Positions 48,362-56,137 of a stretch of 64,000 nt of DNA are shown here, piece by piece. The notes beneath the pieces are model-generated. The model worked only from the letters and a program-made list of their open reading frames with translations, did not search any database and was not told where the DNA came from. Position 1 is the first letter of the stretch. Every line of letters starts with the position of its first letter. The DNA comes from Micromonospora coerulea (GTDB taxonomy: Bacteria > Actinomycetota > Actinomycetes > Mycobacteriales > Micromonosporaceae), in NCBI RefSeq assembly GCF_016598485.1, contig NZ_JAEMUW010000010.1:1-64000 (forward strand), in the 5' to 3' direction. Position numbers and translations under genes: made by a program.

Positions 48362-49645
48362 TCAGCCGCCGATGACCACCCGGCGGACACCGGTCCAGCG
48401 GGCCGGGTCGGTGACCCGGCGGCCGTCGACCAGCACCGTCACGCCCGGCAGGTCGGCCGGGGCGAGGGTGCGGTACTCGGCGTGGTCGGCCTGGATCACG
48501 GCGGCGCCGATCGGCTCGCCGTCGTACCCGGGCAGGCCGTGCGCGACGAGCTCCTCGTTGGTGTACATCGGGTCGGAGACGTACGGCTTGGCGCCCCGGG
48601 CGCGCAGCGCCTCGACGGTCGGGAAGACGCCGGAGAAGGCGGTCTCCTTCACCCCGCCCCGGTAGGCGGCGCCGAGCACCAGCACCCCGACGTCGGTGAG
48701 GTCGCCGTACGCGGCGGCGAGCAGGTCGACGGCGTACTCCGGCATGGCGGCGTTGGCCTCGCGGGCCGAGCGCACCACCGTGGCCGCCGGGTCGTTCCAG
48801 AGGTACATCCGCGGGTAGATCGGGATGCAGTGCCCGCCGACGGCGATGCCCGGCGAGTGGATGTGGCTGTACGGCTGGGTGTTGCAGGCCTCGATGACCT
48901 TGGTGACGTCGACGCCCACCGTGTCGGCGAACCGGGCGAACTGGTTCGCCAGGCCGATGTTGACGTCCCGGTAGGTGGTCTCGGCGAGCTTGGCCAGCTC
49001 GGAGGCCTCCGCCGAGCCGAGGTCCCACACCCCGTTCGGGCGGTTCAGGTCAGCCCGCTCGTCGAAGTCCAGCACCGCCTCGTAGAAGCGCACGCCGTGC
49101 TCGGCCGAAGCCTCGTCGATGCCGCCGACCAGCTTCGGGTAGCGGCGCAGGTCGGCGAAGACCCGGCCGGTGAGCACCCGCTCGGGGCTGAAGACCAGGT
49201 GGAAGTCCTTGCCGGCGGTGAGGCCGGAACCCTCCTGGAGCATCGGCGCCCAGCGCTCGCGGGTGGTGCCGACCGGCAGCGTGGTCTCGTAGCTGACCAG
49301 GGTGCCCGGCTTGAGGCCCGCGGCGATGGCCCGGGTGGCGTCGTCCATCCAGCCGAAGTCCGGCACCCCCTCGGCGTCCACGAAGAGCGGAACGACCACC
49401 ACGACCGCCTCCGACTGGGCGACCGCGGCGGTGGTGTCGGTGGTGGCCGACAGGAGCCCGGCGGCCACCGCCTCCTTCAGCTTGACGTCCAGGTCGGTCT
49501 CACCGGGGAACGGCACGGCCCCGTCGTTGACCAGCCGCACGACCCGCTCGGAGACGTCGGCACCGAGCACCCGGTGCCCCTTCGAGGCGAACTGCACGGC
49601 GAGCGGCAGACCGATCTTTCCCAGCGCGACGACGCAGATGTTCAT
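48362..49645 (-). CDS. UDP-N-acetylhexosamine 6-dehydrogenase (WbpA/WecC-like)
   Basis: A 427-aa NAD-dependent UDP-sugar dehydrogenase. Rossmann start NICVVALGKIGLPLAVQFAS; VVVVVPLFVDAEG; FSPERVLTGRVFADL; KLAETTYRDVNIGLANQFA; catalytic Cys273 in VGGHCIPIYP. The SPERVLTGR and TYRDVNI stretches are typical of enzymes oxidising UDP-GlcNAc or UDP-ManNAc rather than UDP-glucose. With WbpB-, WbpE-, WbpD- and WbpI-like genes in the window, UDP-GlcNAc to UDP-GlcNAcA is the likely reaction; UDP-ManNAc oxidation is the alternative. AGGAGG precedes the ATG at a long 11-nt spacing. It is the last gene of a three-gene minus-strand operon. Confidence 0.88.
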   Translation of the reverse strand: MNICVVALGKIGLPLAVQFASKGHRVLGADVSERVVRLVNDGAVPFPGETDLDVKLKEAVAAGLLSATTDTTAAVAQSEAVVVVVPLFVDAEGVPDFGWMDDATRAIAAGLKPGTLVSYETTLPVGTTRERWAPMLQEGSGLTAGKDFHLVFSPERVLTGRVFADLRRYPKLVGGIDEASAEHGVRFYEAVLDFDERADLNRPNGVWDLGSAEASELAKLAETTYRDVNIGLANQFARFADTVGVDVTKVIEACNTQPYSHIHSPGIAVGGHCIPIYPRMYLWNDPAATVVRSAREANAAMPEYAVDLLAAAYGDLTDVGVLVLGAAYRGGVKETAFSGVFPTVEALRARGAKPYVSDPMYTNEELVAHGLPGYDGEPIGAAVIQADHAEYRTLAPADLPGVTVLVDGRRVTDPARWTGVRRVVIGG

Positions 49646-49649
49646 GGAA

Positions 49650-51218
49650 CTACTTTCCTCCTGAGGGCCACATTCGGCGGAGACGGGCAATGAACCGACC
49701 GGGCGTCACCGGCGTGATCGCGACGATCACCTGGCCCTTGTGGTTCGTGGTGGGCGTGACGAGGTGGAACTGGACGCCGCGCCGCGCCACCCGGCGCGGC
49801 GCCGCGACGCGGCGATCCGTCCGCAGCGGCGTCGACCCGGTCCCGCCCATCGCGGTGACCTCGGCCCGTACCACCCGACGTTCCCCCTTCGGCGCGACGA
49901 CCGCGAGCAGCTGGTCCACCGCGAAGTCCGTCCGTACGACGGTACCGGGGCCGCCCGGCGCGACCGAACTGACACCCGTCAACTCGCCCACACTGACCCG
50001 GACCGCGTCCGCGGCGAGCTCGGCCAGCTCGGCCCAGCGGCTCTGCGCGGTGATCACCAGGGCCCGGGCACCCGCGGCGTCCCGCCCCCAGGCCAGCTCG
50101 GTCGCGGTGAGCTTGGCCAGCGTCTTGGCGGCCCGGTCGGTGACGTCGTACCAGTCGTCCGGGTAGCCCAGCTCGGGGTCGCGGAAGCCGACGTGGTGGG
50201 CGTACCAGCGGTCGCCCTCGATGGTCACGTCGGGCAGCACCTTGTCGCCCTGCTGGCGGATCAGCTCACGCAGCCGGTCCAGGTCGGCGTCGCGGGCGAG
50301 GACCAGGCGCAACCGGACGTCGGGCGCCAGCGCCGCCACGATCCGGTCGGTGAGGTACGCCTCGGCGAGCTTGCGGATCCGGTCGTGGACCTGCTGCTGC
50401 ACGTCCGGGTCGAGGTCGAGCAGCTCTGGCCGGAGCAGCTTCGCCACCTCCCAGGTGAAGTGGCGCACCAGCACCGCGTCGCGGCGGGGGCCGGGCTCGA
50501 TCAGCCCGGCGACGAAGCCGACCAGCTCCTCGGCGCAGCGCAGCCGCTCCTCGAACCGGCTCGCGTAGGTGATGTTCTGCGCGTTGTCCCGCTTGACCGC
50601 GTAGTAGTACTCGTAGTCGGCCAGGACGGAGATCTTCCCGGCGCGGTAGCAGGCCTCCAGGGTGAACGGCTGGTCGCTGCCCATCGGCATGTCCTCGCGG
50701 AACCGCAGGCCGTACCGCTCGATCAGGTCCCGCCGGAAGAGCTTGGTGTTCGACAGCGACCACGGCAGCGGGCTGTCGAAGAGGTCCACCCGCTCCTCCG
50801 TGCTGGCGTAGATCGCCTGGTGGACGTAGCGCTTGTTGGTGCCCACCATCCGGCCCAGCACCACGTCGGAGCCCCAGCGGTCGGCCGCGTCGACCAGCCG
50901 CTCCAGCGCCTCGGGACCGAGGTGGTCGTCGGAGCCGATGAAGAAGACGTACCGCCCGTGGGCGGAGTCCAGGCCCCGGTTGCTCGGCGCCGCCGGGCCG
51001 CCCGAGTTGGGCTGGTGCAGCACGGTGACGGTGCCCGGGTAGCGCTTGGCGAACCGGTCGAGTTCGGCCGCGCTGCCGTCGGTGGACCCGTCGTCGACCG
51101 CGACGACCTCGAGCCGATCCAGGCCGATGGTCTGCTCGACCAGCGAGGTGAGGCAGGTGGTGAGGTAGGGCATCGTGTTGTAGACGGCGACGATGACCGT
51201 CACGTCCGGCTGGCTCAC
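49650..51218 (-). CDS. Glycosyltransferase family 2 with long C-terminal region
   Basis: A 522-aa protein. The GT-A domain is at about 1-230: VTVIVAVYNTMPYLTTCLTS, VDDGSTDGS, the DXD-like FFIGSDDHLG, and MGSDQPFTLEACYR as the acceptor-side acidic motif. About 290 further residues are unrecognised: a helical segment and then a beta-rich end finishing in Arg/Trp. TagF- or teichoic-type GT2 proteins often have such tails, which may form a second binding domain. GTG overlaps the upstream stop (GTGA). It ends four bases before the dehydrogenase start. Confidence 0.85.
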   Translation of the reverse strand: MSQPDVTVIVAVYNTMPYLTTCLTSLVEQTIGLDRLEVVAVDDGSTDGSAAELDRFAKRYPGTVTVLHQPNSGGPAAPSNRGLDSAHGRYVFFIGSDDHLGPEALERLVDAADRWGSDVVLGRMVGTNKRYVHQAIYASTEERVDLFDSPLPWSLSNTKLFRRDLIERYGLRFREDMPMGSDQPFTLEACYRAGKISVLADYEYYYAVKRDNAQNITYASRFEERLRCAEELVGFVAGLIEPGPRRDAVLVRHFTWEVAKLLRPELLDLDPDVQQQVHDRIRKLAEAYLTDRIVAALAPDVRLRLVLARDADLDRLRELIRQQGDKVLPDVTIEGDRWYAHHVGFRDPELGYPDDWYDVTDRAAKTLAKLTATELAWGRDAAGARALVITAQSRWAELAELAADAVRVSVGELTGVSSVAPGGPGTVVRTDFAVDQLLAVVAPKGERRVVRAEVTAMGGTGSTPLRTDRRVAAPRRVARRGVQFHLVTPTTNHKGQVIVAITPVTPGRFIARLRRMWPSGGK

Positions 51219-52837
51219 GCGCCCACCTCCACCGACGTCGGCGCGGCGCCCGGAGCCGGGTCGGCGGCCCGGGTCGGGCCCGGCCGATCGGGCAGCAACC
51301 GGGAGTAGACCTCGTCCAGCACCTCGGCCTGCGCCTCCCACGTCCACCCCGCCAGCAGCCCCGGCCGCTCGTACGCGGCCCGGTAGCGGGCGGGATCGGC
51401 GAGGACCGCGCGGACCGCGCGGACGAAGTCCGCAACGTCCTCGGCTCGGAAGATCTCACCCTGCCCGGTCTCCCGGACAGTCTCCGCCATGGTTCGCACG
51501 TCGGAGACGACCAGCGGGAGGCGGGCGTGCGAATACTCGAAGAACTTGGTGATCAGCGCGATCTCGTGGTTGGGCCAGTGCTGGATCGGTATGACCCCGA
51601 CCTGCGCGCCGCCGAGGAACGGCACCACCTGGTGGTGCGGCACGTACGGCAGGATGTGCAGCCGGTCCGCGACGCCCAGTTCCCCGGCCCGGGTGACCAG
51701 GCCCCGCACGTATGCGGAGTCGGGCTTGTTCACCACCAGGGCCACGTGCGCCTCGGACAGCTCCGGCAGCGCCTCGACCAGCACCCCGAGGCCGCGCTTG
51801 GCGGCGGCCACCCCGCTGTAGACCAGCAGCGGCGTCTCCGGGCCCAGCCCGCACAGCGCCCGGATGTCCGGCACCGGCGCGGTGGGGTCGGTGGGCAGTT
51901 CGTCCACGGCGGGGGCGTTCAGCACCACCGCCGGCCGCTCGGCCAGCCCGTGCTCGCGCTGGAGCAGATCGGCCAGGCCGCCGGAGACGGTCATGGTGGC
52001 ATCGGCGTACGGTACGTACTCCCGCTCGTGAGCGACGTTCCCCGGCAGCCAGCGGGCGTTGTCCCGCCACGGCTGCACGCCCGGGAGGTATTCGTGGGCG
52101 TCCCAGACCAGGGCGATCCGGCGGCCCTTGGCGGCGGCCCGGATCTTGGCGCGGGCACCCACCCCGATCATCCGGAAGTCGTTGGCGTGGATCAGGTCCG
52201 GCGCGAGCTCGTCGACCACCGGGCCGTACGCCAGCTCGTAGTCCCACAGGCCCGGCTCCAGCCGGCGCCAGGCGCCGCCGCCGCGCACCTTCTGCCAGAA
52301 CAGCGTGTACGCCCGGTCCCAGGGGCCGTCGAGCTTGCGACCGCGGCGGGCCTGGGTGAGTTGGCGGTTGCGGAACGAGACCCAACGGCGGGTCAGGCCG
52401 GCGAGCTTCTCCTCGGCCCGCAGCGCCGTCCAGGGGAGCCCGCCGGCACGGCCGGCCCCGGACTCACGGGCGGCGGCGGTCAGCGCGGCCCGCCGGACCG
52501 CCAGATCGGCGCGCCAGGCCTTGACCGCCTGGGTGCGGTGCGCGGCGATGCCGCTGGGCGGATAGGCCAGCGGCCGGCGCAGCCAGGCGCGGCGGAACTC
52601 GTGCCGCCGCTTGGCCAGCGGCTCCGGCATGGGCAGCAGCCGGACCTCGGCGTCGCCGAGCCGCCAGCTCTGCGGCTGCCCGACCGGGGCCCGCCCGAGG
52701 AGGATGACCTCCCAGCCGGCGTTCGCCGCCGACCGCGCCGCCTTCTGCACCCGGGAGTCGCCGTTGACCCCGTTGTCCACCAGCATGACGACCCGTCCCC
52801 GGGTGCCCGCCGCTGCGGTAGTGCCGTCAGATCCCAT
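51215..52837 (-). CDS. Glycosyltransferase family 4, paralogue of the gene at 58310
   Basis: A 540-aa GT-B enzyme. N-terminal VVMLVDNGVNGDSRVQKAAR is followed by about 150 residues of charged helical insert. Then LIHANDFRMIGVGA, LVWDAHEYLPG, VLLVYSGVAAAKRGL-type donor strands, VGVIPIQHWPNHEIALITKF and FFEYSHARLPLVVSDV. Full-length similarity to the gene at 58310-59947 shows a duplicated gene. Donor and acceptor are unknown. It heads the minus-strand operon with the GT2 and dehydrogenase genes, probably from the TAGACT promoter at 52886-52891. Confidence 0.87.
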   Translation of the reverse strand: MGSDGTTAAAGTRGRVVMLVDNGVNGDSRVQKAARSAANAGWEVILLGRAPVGQPQSWRLGDAEVRLLPMPEPLAKRRHEFRRAWLRRPLAYPPSGIAAHRTQAVKAWRADLAVRRAALTAAARESGAGRAGGLPWTALRAEEKLAGLTRRWVSFRNRQLTQARRGRKLDGPWDRAYTLFWQKVRGGGAWRRLEPGLWDYELAYGPVVDELAPDLIHANDFRMIGVGARAKIRAAAKGRRIALVWDAHEYLPGVQPWRDNARWLPGNVAHEREYVPYADATMTVSGGLADLLQREHGLAERPAVVLNAPAVDELPTDPTAPVPDIRALCGLGPETPLLVYSGVAAAKRGLGVLVEALPELSEAHVALVVNKPDSAYVRGLVTRAGELGVADRLHILPYVPHHQVVPFLGGAQVGVIPIQHWPNHEIALITKFFEYSHARLPLVVSDVRTMAETVRETGQGEIFRAEDVADFVRAVRAVLADPARYRAAYERPGLLAGWTWEAQAEVLDEVYSRLLPDRPGPTRAADPAPGAAPTSVEVGA

Positions 52838-52885
52838 TCCTGCCCGTCTTTCGCCCAGCCAGCACCGCGCCTGCGGACCGGAGCG

Positions 52886-52891
52886 AGTCTA
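52886..52891 (-). promoter_or_regulatory. Predicted -10 of the minus-strand glycosyltransferase operon
   Basis: TAGACT on the minus strand lies about 48 nt before the ATG of the GT4 gene, with a GGGCAGGA site in the leader. No confident -35 is seen. Confidence 0.4.
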
Positions 52892-53111
52892 CGACAACCC
52901 GGCCCCGCGAAAGGGGCAGCGCCACCGCCGCCGACGGCCCGGACATCGGGGCAGGTGGCGGGGGTGGTGGCGGCGCCGCCGCGCCCCGTCGTCGGCGTCG
53001 GGCGCTGCGCCAGCCGCCCGGACGGGGCCGGCCGGGTGAACCGCGGGGAAACCGCCGGCCACGTCCCTGCCCACCGGTCGACGGCGGCGGGACGGGCCGC
53101 GAGCAGTGGGT
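52892..53111. other. Intergenic region without a supported gene
   Basis: Part of the 0.76-kb gap between the divergent glycosyltransferase operon and the epimerase gene. It is GC-rich with no convincing reading frame, family motif or strong hairpin. A leaderless promoter and a probable pseudogene begin at its right edge. Confidence 0.5.
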
Positions 53112-53117
53112 TAGGGT
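53112..53117 (+). promoter_or_regulatory. Leaderless-type -10 in front of the mannosyltransferase remnant
   Basis: TAGGGT ends eight nucleotides before GTG 53126, matching the spacing and flanks at the intact mannosyltransferase gene (GTGGGTTARGGT, then GTGTCCGC). It may now drive the downstream epimerase operon. Confidence 0.45.
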
Positions 53118-53125
53118 CTTGCGAT

Positions 53126-53602
53126 GTGTCCGCCTCCCACGCCACTCGTCCCGATGCGGGCGCGGGAGTCGCGGCCGGCACCGAACGTCCCGAGTCGTCG
53201 GAGCGTCCCGCCCGGCCCGCCGGCGATCCGGCCGCGCGCCGGCTGACGTCCCGGTGGCCCGCCGGCACCGCCGGCCCACGGGCCGTGGGGCACGAACCGC
53301 TGGCCTCGCCGGTCGTCGCCGTCGCGGCGTCCGGGCACTACTATTCCAGGGGCCGCCGCGCGTCGCGGGTGTCCGCGCCGCGCTCATCGGTGGCCGGGGT
53401 CACTCGCCGCGAGGCGCCGGTGGGCGCGCTGTCGGCTCCCGTACGCCAGGTGTTCACGCCCGGCTGGTACGGAACGTATCCGGGCCCGTCGGCGGGGGCG
53501 GGTCGCCCCGCCACCGGCCCGGCCGACCGGACCGCGCGTCCACCGATCCACCGACCAACAGAGCGCACCCGTGCGCGATCCGAGGAGAGAGATACGTCGT
53601 GA
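53126..53602 (+). pseudogene. Probable decayed paralogue of the PIG-V-type mannosyltransferase
   Basis: A 158-codon open frame from GTG to a TGA that overlaps the epimerase start (GTGA). The beginning (VSASHATRPDAG, Ala/Pro/Glu-rich, leaderless promoter) resembles the start of the gene at 43582. Later HYYSRGR and PGWYGTY mirror NYYWAKGR and SGWYGTY near that gene's C-terminus, in the same order and about 130-140 nt apart in both. A CCGGCTGGTACGG block is identical at DNA level. The membrane-span core, about 250 codons, is absent. This reading is inference; chance similarity in GC-rich DNA or a small real gene coupled to the epimerase are the alternatives. Confidence 0.45.
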
Positions 53603-54684
53603 AGGTCGTCAGTATCGTCGGCGCCCGCCCCCAGTTGGTGAAGCTCGCGCCGATCGCCGCGGCGTTCGCCGAGGGCGACTGCGAGCACGTGATCGTGCAC
53701 ACCGGTCAGCACTACGACGCCGACCTCTCGGACGTGTTCTTCACCGGTCTGGGCATCCCCGACCCGAACGTGCACCTGGGCATCGGCTCGGGCAGTCACG
53801 GCGTGCAGACCGGCAACACCCTCGCCGCCCTCGACCCGGTGCTGGCCGCCGAGCGGCCCGACTGGGTCCTCGTCTACGGCGACACCAACTCGACGCTGGC
53901 CGGCGCGCTCTCCGCCGTCAAGCAGCACATCCCGGTCGCGCACCTGGAGGCCGGGCTCCGGTCGTTCAACCGCCGGATGCCGGAGGAGCACAACCGGGTG
54001 CTCACCGACCACGCCGCTGACCTGTTGCTGGCCCCGACCGAGGAGGCCGTGCGCCACCTGGCCGCCGAGGGCCTGGCCGACCGCTCGGTCCTGGTCGGCG
54101 ACGTGATGGTGGACGTCTGCCTGCGGGTCCGCGACGCCGTCGAGCGGGGCGAGCACGCCGCGCCGGCGCTGCCCGAGGGCATCGACCCGAACGCCCCGTA
54201 CCTGGTGGCCACCCTGCACCGGGCGGAGAACACCGACGATCCGGCCCGGCTGGCCGCGCTGGTCGAGGCGCTCGCCGAACTACCCGTGCCGGTGGCGCTG
54301 CTGGCCCACCCCCGGCTGCTCGCCCGGGCCGAGGAGCAGGGGCTGAAGCTCGGCGGAGGGGCGCTGCACGTCGGCCGCCCGCTGCCGTACGCCGGCATGG
54401 TGGCCGCGGTTCTCGGCTCGGTCGGCGTCGTCACCGACTCCGGCGGGCTGCAGAAGGAGGCGTACCTGCTCGGCCGCCCGTGCACCACGCTGCGCACCGA
54501 GACCGAGTGGGTCGAGACGCTCGAGGGTGACTGGAACCGGCTGGTCCCGGACCCGCGCGAGCTGGGCTCGGCGTGGCTCCCCCTGGCCACCCGGCCGGCG
54601 CCCGAGACCCCCCGGGGCACCCCGTACGGCGACGGCCGGGCGGCGCACCGGGTGATCGAGACGCTGCGGGCGCACCAGGCATGA
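53599..54684 (+). CDS. UDP-N-acetylglucosamine 2-epimerase family (WecB/WbpI-like)
   Basis: A 361-aa non-hydrolysing UDP-GlcNAc 2-epimerase-family enzyme. VVSIVGARPQLVKLAPIAA, HTGQHYDADLSDVFF, VYGDTNSTLAGALSA, HLEAGLRSFNRRMPEEHNR, ATLHRAENTD and VVTDSGGLQKEAYLLGRPC are all present, covering the substrate-binding and catalytic Asp/Glu/His residues. It could make UDP-ManNAc (WecB) or epimerise UDP-2,3-diacetamido-glucuronate (WbpI). The WbpA/B/E/D-like genes nearby favour WbpI. GTG overlaps the stop of the frame upstream, and GAGGAGAGAG precedes it. Confidence 0.88.
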   Translation: MKVVSIVGARPQLVKLAPIAAAFAEGDCEHVIVHTGQHYDADLSDVFFTGLGIPDPNVHLGIGSGSHGVQTGNTLAALDPVLAAERPDWVLVYGDTNSTLAGALSAVKQHIPVAHLEAGLRSFNRRMPEEHNRVLTDHAADLLLAPTEEAVRHLAAEGLADRSVLVGDVMVDVCLRVRDAVERGEHAAPALPEGIDPNAPYLVATLHRAENTDDPARLAALVEALAELPVPVALLAHPRLLARAEEQGLKLGGGALHVGRPLPYAGMVAAVLGSVGVVTDSGGLQKEAYLLGRPCTTLRTETEWVETLEGDWNRLVPDPRELGSAWLPLATRPAPETPRGTPYGDGRAAHRVIETLRAHQA

Positions 54685-54718
54685 GCGGCCACCCTCTCCT
54701 CACGATCGGCAGTATGCG

Positions 54719-56137
54719 ATGAACAAGCGACTCGTCCCCCTCCCCCGGTCCCGGGACCACGCCGGGGCCCGGCCGCACGTGATCTACCTGGCGATCGGCT
54801 TCCCGCCGGCGGCGAAGAGCTGCGCCTACCGGATGCGGGAGACCGCCAACCAGTTCTGCGAGCAGGGCTGGGACGTCACGGTCATCACCATCTGCCAGGA
54901 GGCCTGGGAGCGGGAGTACGGCCTCGACCACACGCTCTCCGAGCGGGTCGACCCCCGGGTCAAGGTGGTGGAGCTGCCGCTGATCCGCGAGGACCTGGAG
55001 ACCGACATCCGGGCCTTCTCCGAGGAGCGGTCGCTGGACCCGCCGGGCTGGATCTCCGCGCTGCGCAAGCGGGAGCAGAAGGTCTTCCCCGAGCCGGTGT
55101 TCGGCGGCTGGCGCTACGAGCTGGAGAAGGCGGTGCTGCGGGTGCACCGCGAGCACCCGGCCGACCTGCTGCTGACCTCCTGCGCCCCGTACGTCAACCT
55201 GGCCGCCACCTGGAAGCTCTGGGAGGAGTACCAGGTCCCCTACGCGGTGGACTTCCGCGACGGCTGGTCGCTGGACGTGATCGGCGGCGGCGAGGCCTTC
55301 ACCCGGGACTCGGTCTCCGGTCGGTGGGAGTCCAAGGTCCTGGACCACGCGACCGCGGTCTGGTGCGTCAACGACCCGATCGCGGACTTCTACCGGCAGC
55401 GGTACCCGCAGCTGGCGGACCGGGTGCAGGTGGTGCGCAACGGCTACGACGAGGACAGCCTGCCGGCCATCGCCGGCCGGGCGGCGGACCCGTCCGCGGG
55501 GCTGACCTTCGGCTACCTCGGCTCGGTCAACTTCACGCCGGCCTTCCTGGAGGCGGTGCTCGACGGCTGGCGGATCGCCCGGCGGGACGACCCGCTGCTG
55601 GCCCGCTCCCGGTTCGAGGTGCGGGGCCACATCGGCGCCGGCGCGGCGCGCGAGGCCAACCGGCACATGGACCTGCTCAAGGAGGCCGCCGCCGACGGCG
55701 TCAGCTTCGGCGGCCCGGTGCCCAAGGCCGAACTCGCCGCCACCTACGGCTCCTGGGACGCGCTGGTGCTGATGCTGGTCGGCGGGCGGTTCGTCACCTC
55801 CGGCAAGGTCTACGAGTTCATGGCCACCGGCCTGCCGGTGGTCTCCGCGCACGACGTCGACCACGACGCCAGCAACGTGCTGGCCGGGCACCCGCTCTGG
55901 ACCGGGGCCGTGGGTCTGGACCCGCACCGGCTGGCGAACTCGTTCGCCGAGGCGGCCCGGATGGCGGTCAAGGCCACGGACGCCGACCGCGCCGCGGCGC
56001 GCGAGCTGGCCCGGCGGTTCGCCCGTCCGGCGGTGCTCGCCCCCGCCGTCCGGCACCTCGCGGAGCTCGTCCGGCCGGCCGCAGCCGGCGCGTCCGCCCC
56101 GACCGCGACCGCATCGACTGGAGACCCCCGACCGTGA
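54719..56137 (+). CDS. Glycosyltransferase family 4-like
   Basis: A 472-aa GT-B enzyme. HVIYLAIGFPPAAKSCAYRM opens the acceptor domain, followed by LLTSCAPYVNLA and VPYAVDFRDGWSLDV. The donor domain has VVRNGYDEDSL, FGYLGSVNFTPAFL, GPVPKAELAATYGSWDALV and TSGKVYEFMATGLPVVS (E-x7-E-like region). The specific sugar is unknown. It sits 34 nt after the epimerase and overlaps the next start (GTGA), so the three genes form one operon. Confidence 0.85.
   Translation: MNKRLVPLPRSRDHAGARPHVIYLAIGFPPAAKSCAYRMRETANQFCEQGWDVTVITICQEAWEREYGLDHTLSERVDPRVKVVELPLIREDLETDIRAFSEERSLDPPGWISALRKREQKVFPEPVFGGWRYELEKAVLRVHREHPADLLLTSCAPYVNLAATWKLWEEYQVPYAVDFRDGWSLDVIGGGEAFTRDSVSGRWESKVLDHATAVWCVNDPIADFYRQRYPQLADRVQVVRNGYDEDSLPAIAGRAADPSAGLTFGYLGSVNFTPAFLEAVLDGWRIARRDDPLLARSRFEVRGHIGAGAAREANRHMDLLKEAAADGVSFGGPVPKAELAATYGSWDALVLMLVGGRFVTSGKVYEFMATGLPVVSAHDVDHDASNVLAGHPLWTGAVGLDPHRLANSFAEAARMAVKATDADRAAARELARRFARPAVLAPAVRHLAELVRPAAAGASAPTATASTGDPRP

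Noticed and set aside
48362..54684. Simple ManNAcA pathway (WecB plus WecC only)
   Set aside because: Not excluded, but the WbpB-, WbpE- and WbpD-like genes would then have no role, so the five-step pathway explains more of the gene set.
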